The notes: generated by a model from the letters alone, not told the origin. Shown: positions 53,138 to 62,394, counted from the first letter of the stretch. The stretch is DNA of 64,000 nucleotides from G963676655 sp963676655 (GCA_963676655.2 CAXXKX010000003.1:5208001-5272000), one strand, 5' to 3'. Numbers and translations are program-made.

Positions 53138-54127
53138 ATGACTAATATCGCACTGATTGGAGCCGGGCGCATGGGCCGATGCCATGCCGACAGAATAAAA
53201 AAACTTGACAACGCAGTTATCAGATGCGTGTATGACCCTAAGGCTGAAACCGCAAAGGACTTTGCGGCGAAGTACGATGTATCCCAAATCTATAACTCCG
53301 CCTTTGATCTTTGTCATGATGATTCCATCGACGGCGTTCTGGTCTGCAACTTCTCAGATCAACATTTTCAAACAATATCAGAGCTTATTGCCGCGGGTAA
53401 TAAGAGGATATTCTGTGAAAAGGCATTGGTCAGAAATCTTGAAAACGGAGAAAATCTACTGAAAATGGCCAATATCTCTGAAGCGATGATTATGGTCGGA
53501 CACCATCGCCGTTATGATAAAGGTTATATCGAAGTCAAACGAATGATTGACGCTGAAGAACTAGGCCGGATCCGCATGGCAAAAGTTCACTATTGTCACC
53601 CTGGCTATGCTCGTGAGTGGGAAGATTTCTTCGCCAATTTCGGGCGCAGCGGTGGCGTTATTCTGGACATGATGAGCCATTTATTCGATCAGCTCAACTG
53701 GTATTTCGGAGAAGCCGTAAGTGTTTCCGGGAACAGCGTAATGTTCGACCGTTCACAGCCTTTACCAATGGATTATGTTTCCGGTACCGTAACCTATAAA
53801 GACAACATTATCTGCGGAATTGATGGCAGTTGGCAGCGCTATGGCGAAGGTTGTGACAGGATTGAGGTCTACGGCGACAGCGGTTGCGTTATCTATAACT
53901 GCGGAGCGGATCATGTGGACATCTACCGCCCTAATGAACATACCATTCGTCAAGTCGGCAAATCTGATGCTTACGCCGACCAAATGGAAGCATTCAAAGA
54001 GATGATCGAAAACGGAACTGAGCCGGTCAATTCGCTACAGGCTGGATTTGCCTCGGCACACGTGGCGCTAAACATGATTGATGCGGCTAAACAACATAAA
54101 ACATTGAGTATAACTGGAGAAAAATAA
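53138..54127 (+). CDS. Gfo/Idh/MocA-family oxidoreductase
   Basis: 329 residues. Rossmann start IALIGAGRMGRCHADRI at residue 4, CEKALVRN in the EKP position (Lys kept), and the substrate-binding segment GGVILDMMSHLFDQLNW. AAAGGAG precedes the ATG. TAATG overlap by one base with the ThuA gene signals coupling; MocA-ThuA pairs are common in sugar/polyol utilisation loci. NAD(P)-dependent oxidation of the imported sugar is likely. Confidence 0.9.
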   Translation: MTNIALIGAGRMGRCHADRIKKLDNAVIRCVYDPKAETAKDFAAKYDVSQIYNSAFDLCHDDSIDGVLVCNFSDQHFQTISELIAAGNKRIFCEKALVRNLENGENLLKMANISEAMIMVGHHRRYDKGYIEVKRMIDAEELGRIRMAKVHYCHPGYAREWEDFFANFGRSGGVILDMMSHLFDQLNWYFGEAVSVSGNSVMFDRSQPLPMDYVSGTVTYKDNIICGIDGSWQRYGEGCDRIEVYGDSGCVIYNCGADHVDIYRPNEHTIRQVGKSDAYADQMEAFKEMIENGTEPVNSLQAGFASAHVALNMIDAAKQHKTLSITGEK

Positions 54128-54900
54128 TGAGCAAACAAAAAATAAATGTGACGATCTGGAACGAAAACGTTCACGAAAAGACTAATAGCAGAGTACTTGA
54201 AATATATCCCGGAGGCATACACGGCTTTCTCGCCGATAAATTGCAGGCGCAAGACCTGAATATCAGAACCGCCACGCTTGAAGAACCTGAACACGGGCTG
54301 TCTGAAGAAGTATTGCAAAACACCGACGTGCTTATCTGGTGGGGGCACGCCGCCCACGACAAAGTCGACGATGTCATCGTCGACCGGGTCCAGCAGCATG
54401 TATGGGACGGCATGGGCATAATTGCCTTGCACTCCTCCCATATGTCTAAAATCTTCTGTCGCCTCAATGGTACCAGCGGCAAACTACACTGGCGTGAAGT
54501 CGGGGAAAAAGAACGTTTGTGGGTAGTTAATCCGGCCCACCCGATCACGGCCGGAATCCCGGAACATTTTGATCTGCCTTACGAGGAAATGTATGGCGAA
54601 CCGTTCATGATTGCAGAAGATGCCAAAGTCATTATGATGTCCTGGTTCGAAGGTGGGGAACTGTTCCGTAGCGGCTTTACGCTGCAGCGAGGCAATGGCA
54701 GAATGTTCTACTTCCGTCCGGGGCACGAAACCTTTCCATCATTTCATGATAAAAACGTGCTTAAAGTGATCGGGAATGGAATCCGCTGGGCAACCCCGGT
54801 ATATCGGGCTTCATATCCCAAAACCCATATGCCGGATGCGCTGGAAGTTATTTCTCCGAAAGACTTCGAACACGTTAAGGCTGGAATAATCAGAAACTAG
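54127..54900 (+). CDS. ThuA-like (trehalose utilisation/GATase-1-fold) protein
   Basis: 257 residues. ThuA-like class I glutamine-amidotransferase fold: VTIWNENVHEK, DVLIWWGHAAHDKV, GMGIIALHSSHMSKIF, LWVVNPAHPITAGIPEHFDL, GRMFYFRPGHETFPSF and GIRWA. ThuA homologues work with MocA-type dehydrogenases on ketosugar intermediates; the chemistry is not settled. The last part of the operon before the symporter gene, from which it is separated by 120 bases. Confidence 0.9.
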   Translation: MSKQKINVTIWNENVHEKTNSRVLEIYPGGIHGFLADKLQAQDLNIRTATLEEPEHGLSEEVLQNTDVLIWWGHAAHDKVDDVIVDRVQQHVWDGMGIIALHSSHMSKIFCRLNGTSGKLHWREVGEKERLWVVNPAHPITAGIPEHFDLPYEEMYGEPFMIAEDAKVIMMSWFEGGELFRSGFTLQRGNGRMFYFRPGHETFPSFHDKNVLKVIGNGIRWATPVYRASYPKTHMPDALEVISPKDFEHVKAGIIRN

Positions 54901-55020
54901 CATAAATATTGGAATATCTATAAATTGTTCAACCTGGAAGAGTATCAGGTCTATAATAACAATTTCAGTAAATGATAAATCCACTTAATATTATTTAAAT
55001 AATAATGAACAGGTATAAAT

Positions 55021-57345
55021 TTGCATTTAGTTGATTGGATAATTGTATTAGTGCCAGTATTTTTTGTCTTGGCAATGGCGATTTACGTAAGAAAATATGT
55101 TCGGGGCGTAGCTGATTTTCTTGCGGCCGGACGTGTGGCCGGACGTTATGTGATTTCGGTTGGAGACATGCAGGCTGCATTGGCGGTTATTACTCTTATC
55201 GCAATTTGCGAAAAAGAATATCAATGCGGTATGGCTATGCTTTTCTGGAATAACCTGACCATTCCGGTTGGTGTTTTTCTTTCCCTAACTGGCTATTGTC
55301 TTTATCGTTACCGCCAGACGAAATGTCTTTCCATCGGTCAATTTCTTGAGATCCGCTATAATCGTCCATTACGCATCATTGCCGCGTTCATCCGCACTGT
55401 CGCCGAAATGACCACCAACGCCATCGGTCCTGCTGTTGCGGCCCGCTTTTTTATATATTTCATCGGTTTGCCACTGACGGTCAATATTTTCGGCTTGCAT
55501 ATCTCAACTTTCGCTCTTGTCATGGTTGTCGTTCTTTTCATGGCTATGCTAGTAATTTGGCCAGGCGGGCGCATTTCATTACTGGTAACTGATGCGATCC
55601 AAGGTTTGATGGGATATCCGATCTTTGTGATTTTTACGGTATTTGTGTTGAGTGAAATGTCATGGACACATGATGTTGCTCCAGTTATGCTCGACCGCGC
55701 TGCCGGAGAAAGCTTTCTCAATCCGATGGATATTAATTCGTTGCGTGACTTTAATTTATTCGCGCTGATTGTGACGATTATTGGTACAATTCTCAACCGG
55801 GCCGCATGGATCGGTAACGACACCACTAATTCTGGGCGTAACGCGCACGAACAGAAAATGGCTGGTATTCTTGGCGCGTGGCGTAACGGTTTTGCGATAC
55901 TGATGTTGAATTTGTTAGCTCTGTTTATGGTTACGGTTATGCTGTCGGGTAATTTTGCCGGAGAAGCGAGGGAAATCCGCATCGCGTTGGCTGATAAAGT
56001 TGCGTCCGAGACTATTGGTGATCAAGCAGTCAGGCGGAAAATCATTAATGACATTGTTGCTATTCCGGCGGCAAAACATACGATTGGAGTTGATAAACCC
56101 TATTCGCGTAAAAACAATCCAGATATCATCTATCTGGATACTGTTCATAAACATTTGGAAGCGACTCCCGAAGGTAATACTACTTTTCAGCAATTCCGGA
56201 CACTCTATTATCAAATGATGGCGCCAACATTGCTACGTAAAAAACTACCGGTCGGCATAATGGGACTGTTCGTACTGTTGATGACCATGCTGATGCTTTC
56301 AACCGATGATTCGCGGATTTTTAATGCTTCCACGACTTTGATTCAGGATGTAATTATGCCCTTCCGAAAAAAGCCGTTTAAGCCAGAACAGCATCTTTTC
56401 TGGCTTCGGGTGATGTCTGTAGCAGTTTGTCTTTTTTTCTTGGTGGCATCACTGTTTTTTGCCCAGATAGACTTTATTACAATGTTTATGTCAATCATGT
56501 GCGCATTATGGCTGGGAGCAGCCGGGCCAATTATGGTTGGCGGACTTTATACTCGCTTTGGAACAGCCACCGGAGCGTTTTGTGCGCTAATTTTCGGGTC
56601 CGGAGTATCGTTTGTCGGCTTGTTGCTACAGCGTACTTGGAGCAGTCATGTATATCCATGGTTGGCAGAAACCGGCAACTTGAAATACATTAGTGCGGCA
56701 TTTAATTCAGTAACCTCTACTTTCTCTCCGTATATCGTATGGGAGATGAATCCGGTAAAGTTTCCTGTTAATTCCTATGAAATTTACTTTCTGGCAATGA
56801 TGTTAGGTATTGGCGGTTATGTGATCGGCTCACTAATTACCTACCGCCAACCGTTTAATTTGGACCGATTATTGCATCGCGGTAGATATAGTGATGGAGA
56901 AAGTATGGTAAATAAAAGTGCTTGGACATGGCAGAATATCTATGGCAAACTGATAGGCATTGATGATGAATACACTTTGGGAGATAAAATTATTGCGTGG
57001 AGCGTTTTTAGCTATTCGATAGTTTTCCAGTTTCTGGCAGCGTTTGTCGGTGTGCTGATCTGGAATACAGTTTCTCCGTGGCCAGTTGAATGGTGGAGTT
57101 GGTATTTTTTCATTGTGGTTATTGTTGTGGGAATTATTATGGGCAGTGTCTCAACAGTCTGGTTTATGGTCGGTGGGATAATCCACTTGCGTCATTTATT
57201 CAGAGATCTTGCTTCTCGCGTCAATAACCCACTTGACGATGGTTGGGTGGTTGGGCATGTTTCTCGGATGGATGTCGAGAACATCGGTACTGAAGATGAA
57301 AAGAAAAAAGTTGCAGCAGAAGAAGAGGAAGGAGAAATGCTGTGA
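55021..57345 (+). CDS. Sodium:solute symporter (SSS family)
   Basis: 774 residues from a TTG at 55021; no upstream ATG fits and the family begins just here (VDWIIVLVPVFFVLAMAIYV is the first membrane segment). About 13-15 hydrophobic segments; signatures FLAAGRVAGRYVISVGDMQA, FLEIRYNRPLRIIAAFIRT, GPAVAARFFIYFIGLP, MLSTDDSRIFNAS and GGLYTRFGTATGAF. Long charged tail ending in KKKVAAEEEEGEML. A soluble loop between segments (about residues 325-400) is unusually long. Imports the sugar handled by this operon, driven by Na+. Paralogous to the truncated symporter at the left edge. Confidence 0.9.
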   Translation: MHLVDWIIVLVPVFFVLAMAIYVRKYVRGVADFLAAGRVAGRYVISVGDMQAALAVITLIAICEKEYQCGMAMLFWNNLTIPVGVFLSLTGYCLYRYRQTKCLSIGQFLEIRYNRPLRIIAAFIRTVAEMTTNAIGPAVAARFFIYFIGLPLTVNIFGLHISTFALVMVVVLFMAMLVIWPGGRISLLVTDAIQGLMGYPIFVIFTVFVLSEMSWTHDVAPVMLDRAAGESFLNPMDINSLRDFNLFALIVTIIGTILNRAAWIGNDTTNSGRNAHEQKMAGILGAWRNGFAILMLNLLALFMVTVMLSGNFAGEAREIRIALADKVASETIGDQAVRRKIINDIVAIPAAKHTIGVDKPYSRKNNPDIIYLDTVHKHLEATPEGNTTFQQFRTLYYQMMAPTLLRKKLPVGIMGLFVLLMTMLMLSTDDSRIFNASTTLIQDVIMPFRKKPFKPEQHLFWLRVMSVAVCLFFLVASLFFAQIDFITMFMSIMCALWLGAAGPIMVGGLYTRFGTATGAFCALIFGSGVSFVGLLLQRTWSSHVYPWLAETGNLKYISAAFNSVTSTFSPYIVWEMNPVKFPVNSYEIYFLAMMLGIGGYVIGSLITYRQPFNLDRLLHRGRYSDGESMVNKSAWTWQNIYGKLIGIDDEYTLGDKIIAWSVFSYSIVFQFLAAFVGVLIWNTVSPWPVEWWSWYFFIVVIVVGIIMGSVSTVWFMVGGIIHLRHLFRDLASRVNNPLDDGWVVGHVSRMDVENIGTEDEKKKVAAEEEEGEML

Positions 57346-57585
57346 CGTTGATCATGTCTGAAGCCAGTAATAAAAATATTTTGATCTGTAAGCCAATCAT
57401 ACAAATGGAAAAATTAATAAAGCAAGCCGAAATAACAAGGAGAAATCATCAGAGAAATAATATTGAAAATAGTGACTTCTTTATTGCGTCAACATTCATG
57501 AAATATAGGTTAAAAGATAAAGATGTATAAGCAAATTTGGCAAGAGGAAATGATCGTTGAACATTTCTTGTTTCGTTAAGACAGG
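57346..57585 (+). other. Intergenic DNA, no credible gene
   Basis: A Lys/Ile/Asn-rich open frame of about 60 codons runs here but has no ribosome-binding site and low-complexity composition. I see no terminator with a T-tract after the symporter gene. Confidence 0.3.
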
Positions 57586-58090
57586 AAAAGATTGAATTCA
57601 CATCACTACGCCGCGAATTATCCGGACATGCACGTTGTGGCCAGTAGATTGTTCGGTTCCTGAAAGAATGCCATCGAAGTGACGGGGCTGGACTATTCGC
57701 AGATTTGTAGAAATCAAAAGTGATCAAACAAATCAAAGAAGCTCATGCAAAGGATAAACCGATGAATTCCAGTCCGAAACAGAGTAATAATAACCCGCTC
57801 TATATGGCGGCGGTCAAACGTTTCGGCAACTTGGGAAACGCAGTAAAAGCGGGTAGGATAAATTACGAAAAAACCCTTATTCATCGCTGCACGACAGAGA
57901 GTGATATCAAGTGTGAAAACATGTTACTATACCGCAGCAGCGTCGACCTTTTTTATTCAAATATGCGAAAAAACTATCAATATCTGCTGGCCGCCGGCAT
58001 GAAAAAATTAGGCAACGGCAGTTGGGCTATCGTCCGGTAGTAATACGGCATTTTGACTAAATACCGGAGATCACCGGAAAGAGGTAAGAA
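57586..58090 (+). pseudogene. Degraded homing-endonuclease-associated-repeat protein gene
   Basis: Two repeat units are readable in different frames. Frame of 57586 gives KRLNSHHYAANYPDMHVVAS, then RLFGS, a TGA exactly where the repeat has Trp, and KNAIEVTGLDYSQICRNQK before a second stop. The frame of 57720 resumes with VIKQIKEAHAKDKPMNSS, LYMAAVKRFGNLGNAVKAGR and INYEK, and ends LLAAGMKKLGNGSWAIVR, with TAG TAA followed in frame by YGILTKY. The HNH_repeat family pattern (aromatic-x-AA-x-x-FGSW-x-x-A-x-x-AG) is clear. Three nonsense changes and a frameshift make it dead. Confidence 0.7.
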
Positions 58091-58432
58091 CAGTTGGATG
58101 TGGCAACATTTCTGAGTAAAGCTTCATGGCTTGGAACGTACAGGTGCGATGTACCGCTTTAGAAGCGGATAAAGAGAAAAGGAAAGAACTCTGGGTAACG
58201 TAACAATAATGGATGTAAGATAAAAATTTTCACGTGGCGCGCAAGCGTTAAAGCGGATCATGTCGTTAAATAAACATGGGATGCAGGTGTGGATTAGCAT
58301 AAGATCAGCTAAAAAGGCTTTGATTGTATAAGTAAAACGTACCGGGATAAGTGGTAATAATAGGATTACTCAGTGTAATATATTGAATGAAATTAATAAA
58401 TTTTTCCGTGAAAAACAATAATGACAAAGGCT
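58091..58432. other. Non-coding or fully decayed DNA
   Basis: About 340 bases with stops in all frames, no RNA gene or repeat recognised. Part of the decayed stretch between the symporter and the integrated element. Confidence 0.35.
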
Positions 58433-58516
58433 ATGCGAAAACCAATAATAATCGGAATTGGTGAGTTATTCTGGAATATTTTTTCTGATCGACGCTTCAT
58501 TGAGCGAAAACAATGA
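58433..58516 (+). pseudogene. N-terminal stub of a PfkB fructokinase-like gene
   Basis: 28 codons: MRKPIIIGIGELFWNIFSD followed by RRFIERKQ and TGA. The first 18 residues have the standard start of PfkB fructokinases (PIIxGIGELLWD). The expected GGAPANFAYH motif does not follow in any frame, so only the start survived. Confidence 0.5.
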
Positions 58517-58673
58517 GCCGGAATTTTCAATGACTGCAGAAGAATTGTTGGATGAATATATCAGTGAAGATGATGGGCCTTTGATATTCATGGATAACGA
58601 GGCTTGGCAAAATGAGATTGATACAGTTTGCCGCAAGCTTTATAAATTCTTGAATAATGCAAAAAGGCAATAG
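58458..58673 (+). CDS. Small acidic hypothetical open frame (possible remnant)
   Basis: 71 codons from a TTG that overlaps the fructokinase stub in another frame. The C-terminal 55 residues are natural-looking and acidic (FSMTAEELLDEYIS, EDDGPLIFMDNEAWQNEIDT, CRKLYKFLNN). No ribosome-binding site is apparent, and the N-terminus is an out-of-frame reading of the stub, so the real gene probably began elsewhere and has lost its start. Family not recognised. Confidence 0.3.
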   Translation: MVSYSGIFFLIDASLSENNEPEFSMTAEELLDEYISEDDGPLIFMDNEAWQNEIDTVCRKLYKFLNNAKRQ

Positions 58674-58852
58674 ACTCGCGATACAAGGTTACTCTCAAGA
58701 AGCGTTTTAATACTATTTCCCGGCATTCTTGCCGATTTGAGGGTGGAGGAGTTGTGTTTTACGACGATTGAGGCAGCGCGCGGGATTGCAACTCGGCAAA
58801 ACTGCAATTTAACATTAAATCCATGATGATAAAGATTTTAACTTTAATTCAT

Positions 58853-58877
58853 CCAGGTGTACCCTAGGTACACCTGG
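58853..58877. repeat. 25-bp almost perfect palindrome
   Basis: CCAGGTGTACC at 58853-58863 and GGTACACCTGG at 58867-58877 are exact reverse complements around CTA. No T-tract follows on either side, so a terminator is not the obvious reading; a protein-binding or recombination site is possible. It lies 180 bases left of the tRNA fragment. Confidence 0.8.
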
Positions 58878-59053
58878 TAGAGAATTTCGGCGGATTAGAG
58901 AGAGAATTCACAGAAAATCGGGCGTTTTCATGGCTGGCCAGTGACAGCGTCAAAGCGGCCTCGGACGCGCAAAAGCCTTTACGGGAAAGGGATATGTGAA
59001 ATCGGAAATTTTCGTTTAATAATTAGTAGAGAATGTGTTATAAAAGAAAATGA

Positions 59054-59114
59054 CGGAGAGGAGGGGGATTTGAACCCCTGGTACGCATGAACGTACAACG
59101 GTTTTCGAGACCGT
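59054..59114 (-). tRNA. 3' fragment of a tRNA-Ser(CGA) gene: attachment-site duplicate
   Basis: Reading the minus strand: anticodon stem-loop ACGGT-CTCGAAA-ACCGT (anticodon CGA), a long class II variable arm with GTACG/CGTAC pairing, T-arm AGGGG-TTCAAATC-CCCCT, and acceptor 3' strand CCTCTCC with discriminator G. The D-arm and 5' acceptor strand are absent: beyond the anticodon stem the sequence turns AT-rich. CCA is not encoded. This is what remains at the distal border when an element integrates into the 3' half of a tRNA gene; the complete gene should be at the other end of the element. Confidence 0.75.
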
Positions 59115-59243
59115 TTATTTAAGTTCAATTGTTGATTTTTGTATCAAGAATGTGTTAGGAATTTAACTTTTGCTATTGTTTTTTGTAAATTATAAACTAT
59201 ATTCGTAAAATAGGATAAAGTTAATTACAAAAAGGTTTGTATC

Positions 59244-60575
59244 ATGGCGAGAACAACAAAGGGTAGGGTGTATACGCGAGGAAAATCTAAGAATTATTAC
59301 GCCGAATACACAATCAATGGCAATACTTTCAGAAGATTGCTTCGTGACAAAGACGGAAATCCTACTACTTCTGTAAAGGTTGCTAGAACTCTTTTGCACG
59401 ACTTGTTAAACCCGCTCAAATTAAAAGAAAAACAGGATGTTGTTCAGCAGATTGCCGGTAGTGTTCAGAATTTGGAGGAACGCATTGAGAAGGCAGAAAG
59501 GGAACTTGAGCCGGTTCTCAAGATCAGCGAGGCGTGGGATGCATATGAACGTTCTTTGAAACGGAAGGATTGCGGGGAACGTACCCTGAGGGGATATGAG
59601 ATGTATTTTGCTATCTTTAAACGTTGGGTTGAAGATAAATATCCAGATGCGGTTTATATGCGTGATGTGACGCTGGAAATGGCTACAGAATATGCAGCCA
59701 GTATTATAAAGGCCGGTAAAACAGCAAACACATTTAACAAGCATATAGGATTTCTAAAACTGATATATCGGGTTTTGGATGATTCCATCAAGGCAGGGAA
59801 GAATCCTTTTATTGAAATTGAGCGGCGACAACAAAACACACAGTCACGCCGGGAACTGACCGTACAAGAGCTTTTAACCATATTGGAACGTGCGACCGGT
59901 GATATGTATGTATTGCTTTTGCTGGGAGCAACAACCGGTATGCGACTGGGGGACTGTTGTACTTTGAAATGGTCGGAAGTTGATTTAATTCGACATGTAA
60001 TCCGGCGTGTTCCTAATAAAACAGCCAGGCGTAAATCTTCAAAACAAGTTGTAATTGGTATTCCCGGTCAGTTATATGATGCGCTTAATCAGGAACCGGA
60101 TAAAACCGGGTATGTTATGCCACGTATAGCTGAGTTGTACATGAAGAATAATGCAAGGGGAAACCTTACGCGTAAGATCAGAGAACACTTTGAAGCTTGT
60201 GGCATTCAATGCCATAAGGACGGCACCGGGAAAATTATCAAAGATGGCAAGAAGATTGATACTGGTAAACGCGCGGTGGTGGAAGTTGGTTTTCACAGCT
60301 TGCGCCATACCTATGTGTCATTACATGCGGAACGTGGAACTCCGGCAGCAATCATTCAAGGGAATGTCGGGCACGGTTCTCCGGCTATGACAGCACATTA
60401 TACCCATATCTCGGATGCGGCGGCGGTGGAAGTAGCGCAGGTGCTTGATTTCTCCGACAAGCGACAGGAGAAGGTTATTGAGCCGGAGCGCGAGCGCTTA
60501 AGACAGCTTACGGATGAATTATCTGCCGATAGAATCCGGGACATCCTTGACTTCATTGACCGGCAGAGTGATTAA
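59244..60575 (+). CDS. Tyrosine recombinase/integrase
   Basis: 443 residues. N-terminal arm/SAM-like region, including a coiled-coil-like Glu/Lys stretch (LEERIEKAERELEPVL), core-binding domain (about 90-190: ISEAWDAYERSLKRK, FNKHIGFLKLIYRVL), and catalytic domain (205-420) with Arg in TTGMRLGDCC, HSLRHTYVSLH, the GHGSP box and Tyr in HYTHIS. All four of R, H-x-x-R, H and Y are present, so it should be active. Starts 130 bases from the tRNA-Ser fragment, the classic arrangement for an att-proximal integrase. Confidence 0.95.
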   Translation: MARTTKGRVYTRGKSKNYYAEYTINGNTFRRLLRDKDGNPTTSVKVARTLLHDLLNPLKLKEKQDVVQQIAGSVQNLEERIEKAERELEPVLKISEAWDAYERSLKRKDCGERTLRGYEMYFAIFKRWVEDKYPDAVYMRDVTLEMATEYAASIIKAGKTANTFNKHIGFLKLIYRVLDDSIKAGKNPFIEIERRQQNTQSRRELTVQELLTILERATGDMYVLLLLGATTGMRLGDCCTLKWSEVDLIRHVIRRVPNKTARRKSSKQVVIGIPGQLYDALNQEPDKTGYVMPRIAELYMKNNARGNLTRKIREHFEACGIQCHKDGTGKIIKDGKKIDTGKRAVVEVGFHSLRHTYVSLHAERGTPAAIIQGNVGHGSPAMTAHYTHISDAAAVEVAQVLDFSDKRQEKVIEPERERLRQLTDELSADRIRDILDFIDRQSD

Positions 60576-60708
60576 GCTAATAATAGCATTTGTTAAGACT
60601 CCGGTTCGGTTGTATCTTCAAGGTTATGAATAGACATTCAGCTTTTCTCTGTCATTGAAGCCTTGTAGAATGAGACAAATTATCTGCCGTTGCGGACAAT
60701 GTTACCGA

Positions 60709-60993
60709 TTATTCGGGATTGATGCCATGAGTCGCTAGGTTAATTACCTCTGCTGCTTTGAATTTAATGTTCCGCTTGCTCCAGCGAATTGGATGTAACA
60801 ACCCTTGCTTTGCATAGTTATGAATCGTTTTAGTGCTTACCTGCATGATCGTGGCTGCTCGTTTTGCATCAATCAATGCAATATGGCCTCCTGGTTGTAC
60901 AAACGCTTTGACGATTGCCGATTTTTGGCTCATGGAAAACTTCGGATCATTTCTAACTGCATCCAAGACCAGGTCAATGGCTTTCTTGTTCAT
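60709..60993 (-). CDS. Excisionase-like small DNA-binding protein (HTH_17/MerR-type)
   Basis: 94 residues. The C-terminal half has the winged-helix excisionase pattern: IDAKRAATIMQVSTKTIHNY, AKQGLLHPIRWSKRNIKFKA, AEVINLA. The N-terminal part is helical. Convergent with the integrase gene, 130 bases after it. Probably directs excision of the element or acts as a small regulator. ATG is preceded by AGAAGGTTATTAAT. Confidence 0.8.
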   Translation of the reverse strand: MNKKAIDLVLDAVRNDPKFSMSQKSAIVKAFVQPGGHIALIDAKRAATIMQVSTKTIHNYAKQGLLHPIRWSKRNIKFKAAEVINLATHGINPE

Positions 60994-61833
60994 ATTAATA
61001 ACCTTCTGATTAGTTTATTGCTTCAACTTACTTTTACTTTTCCAATATGCAAATTTCGTATGTATCACTGTAAGTCATGTATCATAAAATGGTCTATTAT
61101 CGCTGACTTATCAGACAAAACGATGACACCCCTCTGGTTGTTTTTGACTATTCAGATACACCCCCTTGAGGTTATCTGTCCCGAAAATTTGATTTTCAAA
61201 ATGTGAAAGTAAGGTAAAAAAACGGCAAGTTGTGGAAATAAGAACCAAGTTGATCTATTCGTCCAAAAACTTGAAGGTATTACTATCATTTTTTGCTTTT
61301 TTCGACTTCTACCCTTGACATGATTAGAATCAGCAAGCATATTTATTTTCAGTTGTATAACTAACGGAGAAATCATCATAAAGAAACATTAAAAGTCACA
61401 ATAATTGAATAGTTGTTTTATCACAACTTCTCATATCTGCGATTCGAAAACCGCCAAAATTCGACAAGCAAACCGCGATGTGTGAAGGTGTGTCCCATTT
61501 GGGACATGCTCTTGATACATGGTTTGCTGGGTGCTTGGCGGTACCTCGAATAGCGTGTTAAGGAGTATGTCCTTTTTTATTGTGGTTGACTTATTCCATA
61601 CAAACGTGATAATCTGTAAATTCGGGAGAGGTATTTTGAGCGTTATTAACGAAAAGTTATTAAATAAGAGAAATTGTCCTAAATATTTTTTAAGACCTGA
61701 TTAACCACTCAAAGTTAGTTAAAAATTTAACAGGAGGTTTATTGGAATATTAAAGACCTTGTGCCAAAACAACGTTTTGGAAAAGCAAGAGGGTAGTAAT
61801 TAAAGAGTATTAACAAGAAAGAAGGAGTATGCA
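60994..61833. other. AT-rich spacer in the mobile element
   Basis: About 840 bases without a credible gene. A perfect inverted repeat TGTCCCA-TT-TGGGACA stands at 61491-61506. A TTGACA-like box occurs near 61314. Short open frames lack ribosome-binding sites. It could hold a regulatory or replication site, but nothing decisive is visible. Confidence 0.4.
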
Positions 61834-62394
61834 ATGAAGAAAAATGGTGCCATTTTATTGTGTGTTGGGTTGTGTCTGTTAGTCGTAAGTATATTCTATA
61901 TGATTTCCTTAAAGTCTCAAGTAGAAGAATTTAATTGATACGCTGGAATCATAGGTGCTATAACAGGATATAATCGCAAAGGCCTTAATGCGATACATTT
62001 TACTAGAAACGCTTTTTTTCTGACATCTACTGCTTGTGTTCTATGTATTTCTGCAGGGATTGGAACTCTCATTATTGGATTAAATAATACAAAAAAAAGT
62101 TCTATTATAGAAAAAATAGGCTGGGTTTTATCTTTTGTTGCTGGAGGCATGTTTCTTTGGGGAAGTTTTCTCGCATATCTTCTTGATGAAGCAAGAGCAT
62201 ATCACAAGGATCACATAGATTTTTGGGGAGAAGCGCACAATATGGGAAATTCACTTGAATCTTTATTCGGATTTGTTTGTATTGTGTGGATCTTTTGTAT
62301 TTCATTTTTTGTGGGAACAATTGTGAGCAAGATTATTGAAAAAAACAAGGCTAATAATGCCTTGAAAAAGGCGATTGATAAAAACGTAACCTAA
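61834..62394 (+). pseudogene. Four-helix membrane protein gene interrupted by an in-frame TGA
   Basis: AAGGAG precedes ATG 61834. The frame encodes MKKNGAILLCVGLCLLVVSI (first membrane segment), runs to QVEEFN, meets TGA at 61936-61938, and continues without another stop for 151 codons, giving three more hydrophobic segments (around FLTSTACVLCISAGIGTLII, IGWVLSFVAGGMFLWGSF and LFGFVCIVWIFCISFFVG) and a Lys-rich tail ending at TAA 62392-62394. Total 186 codons. The continuation has no start with a ribosome-binding site before 62149, so the simplest reading is one gene with a nonsense mutation (probably TGG to TGA). Readthrough cannot be excluded. Confidence 0.55.

Noticed and set aside
57342..57530. 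Short plus-strand open frame after the symporter gene
   Set aside because: Low-complexity Lys/Asn/Ile composition, no ribosome-binding site, no recognisable motif.
61519..61704. Short open frame in the element spacer
   Set aside because: Weak start, no ribosome-binding site and atypical composition; not supported as a gene.
57586..62394. TGA might be recoded as tryptophan, since two broken genes have TGA at or near expected Trp positions
   Set aside because: Intact genes here end in TGA (for example the sulfatase ending at 12180 and the polypeptide ending at 10826), and Trp is encoded by TGG throughout; simple nonsense mutations in decaying DNA explain both cases.
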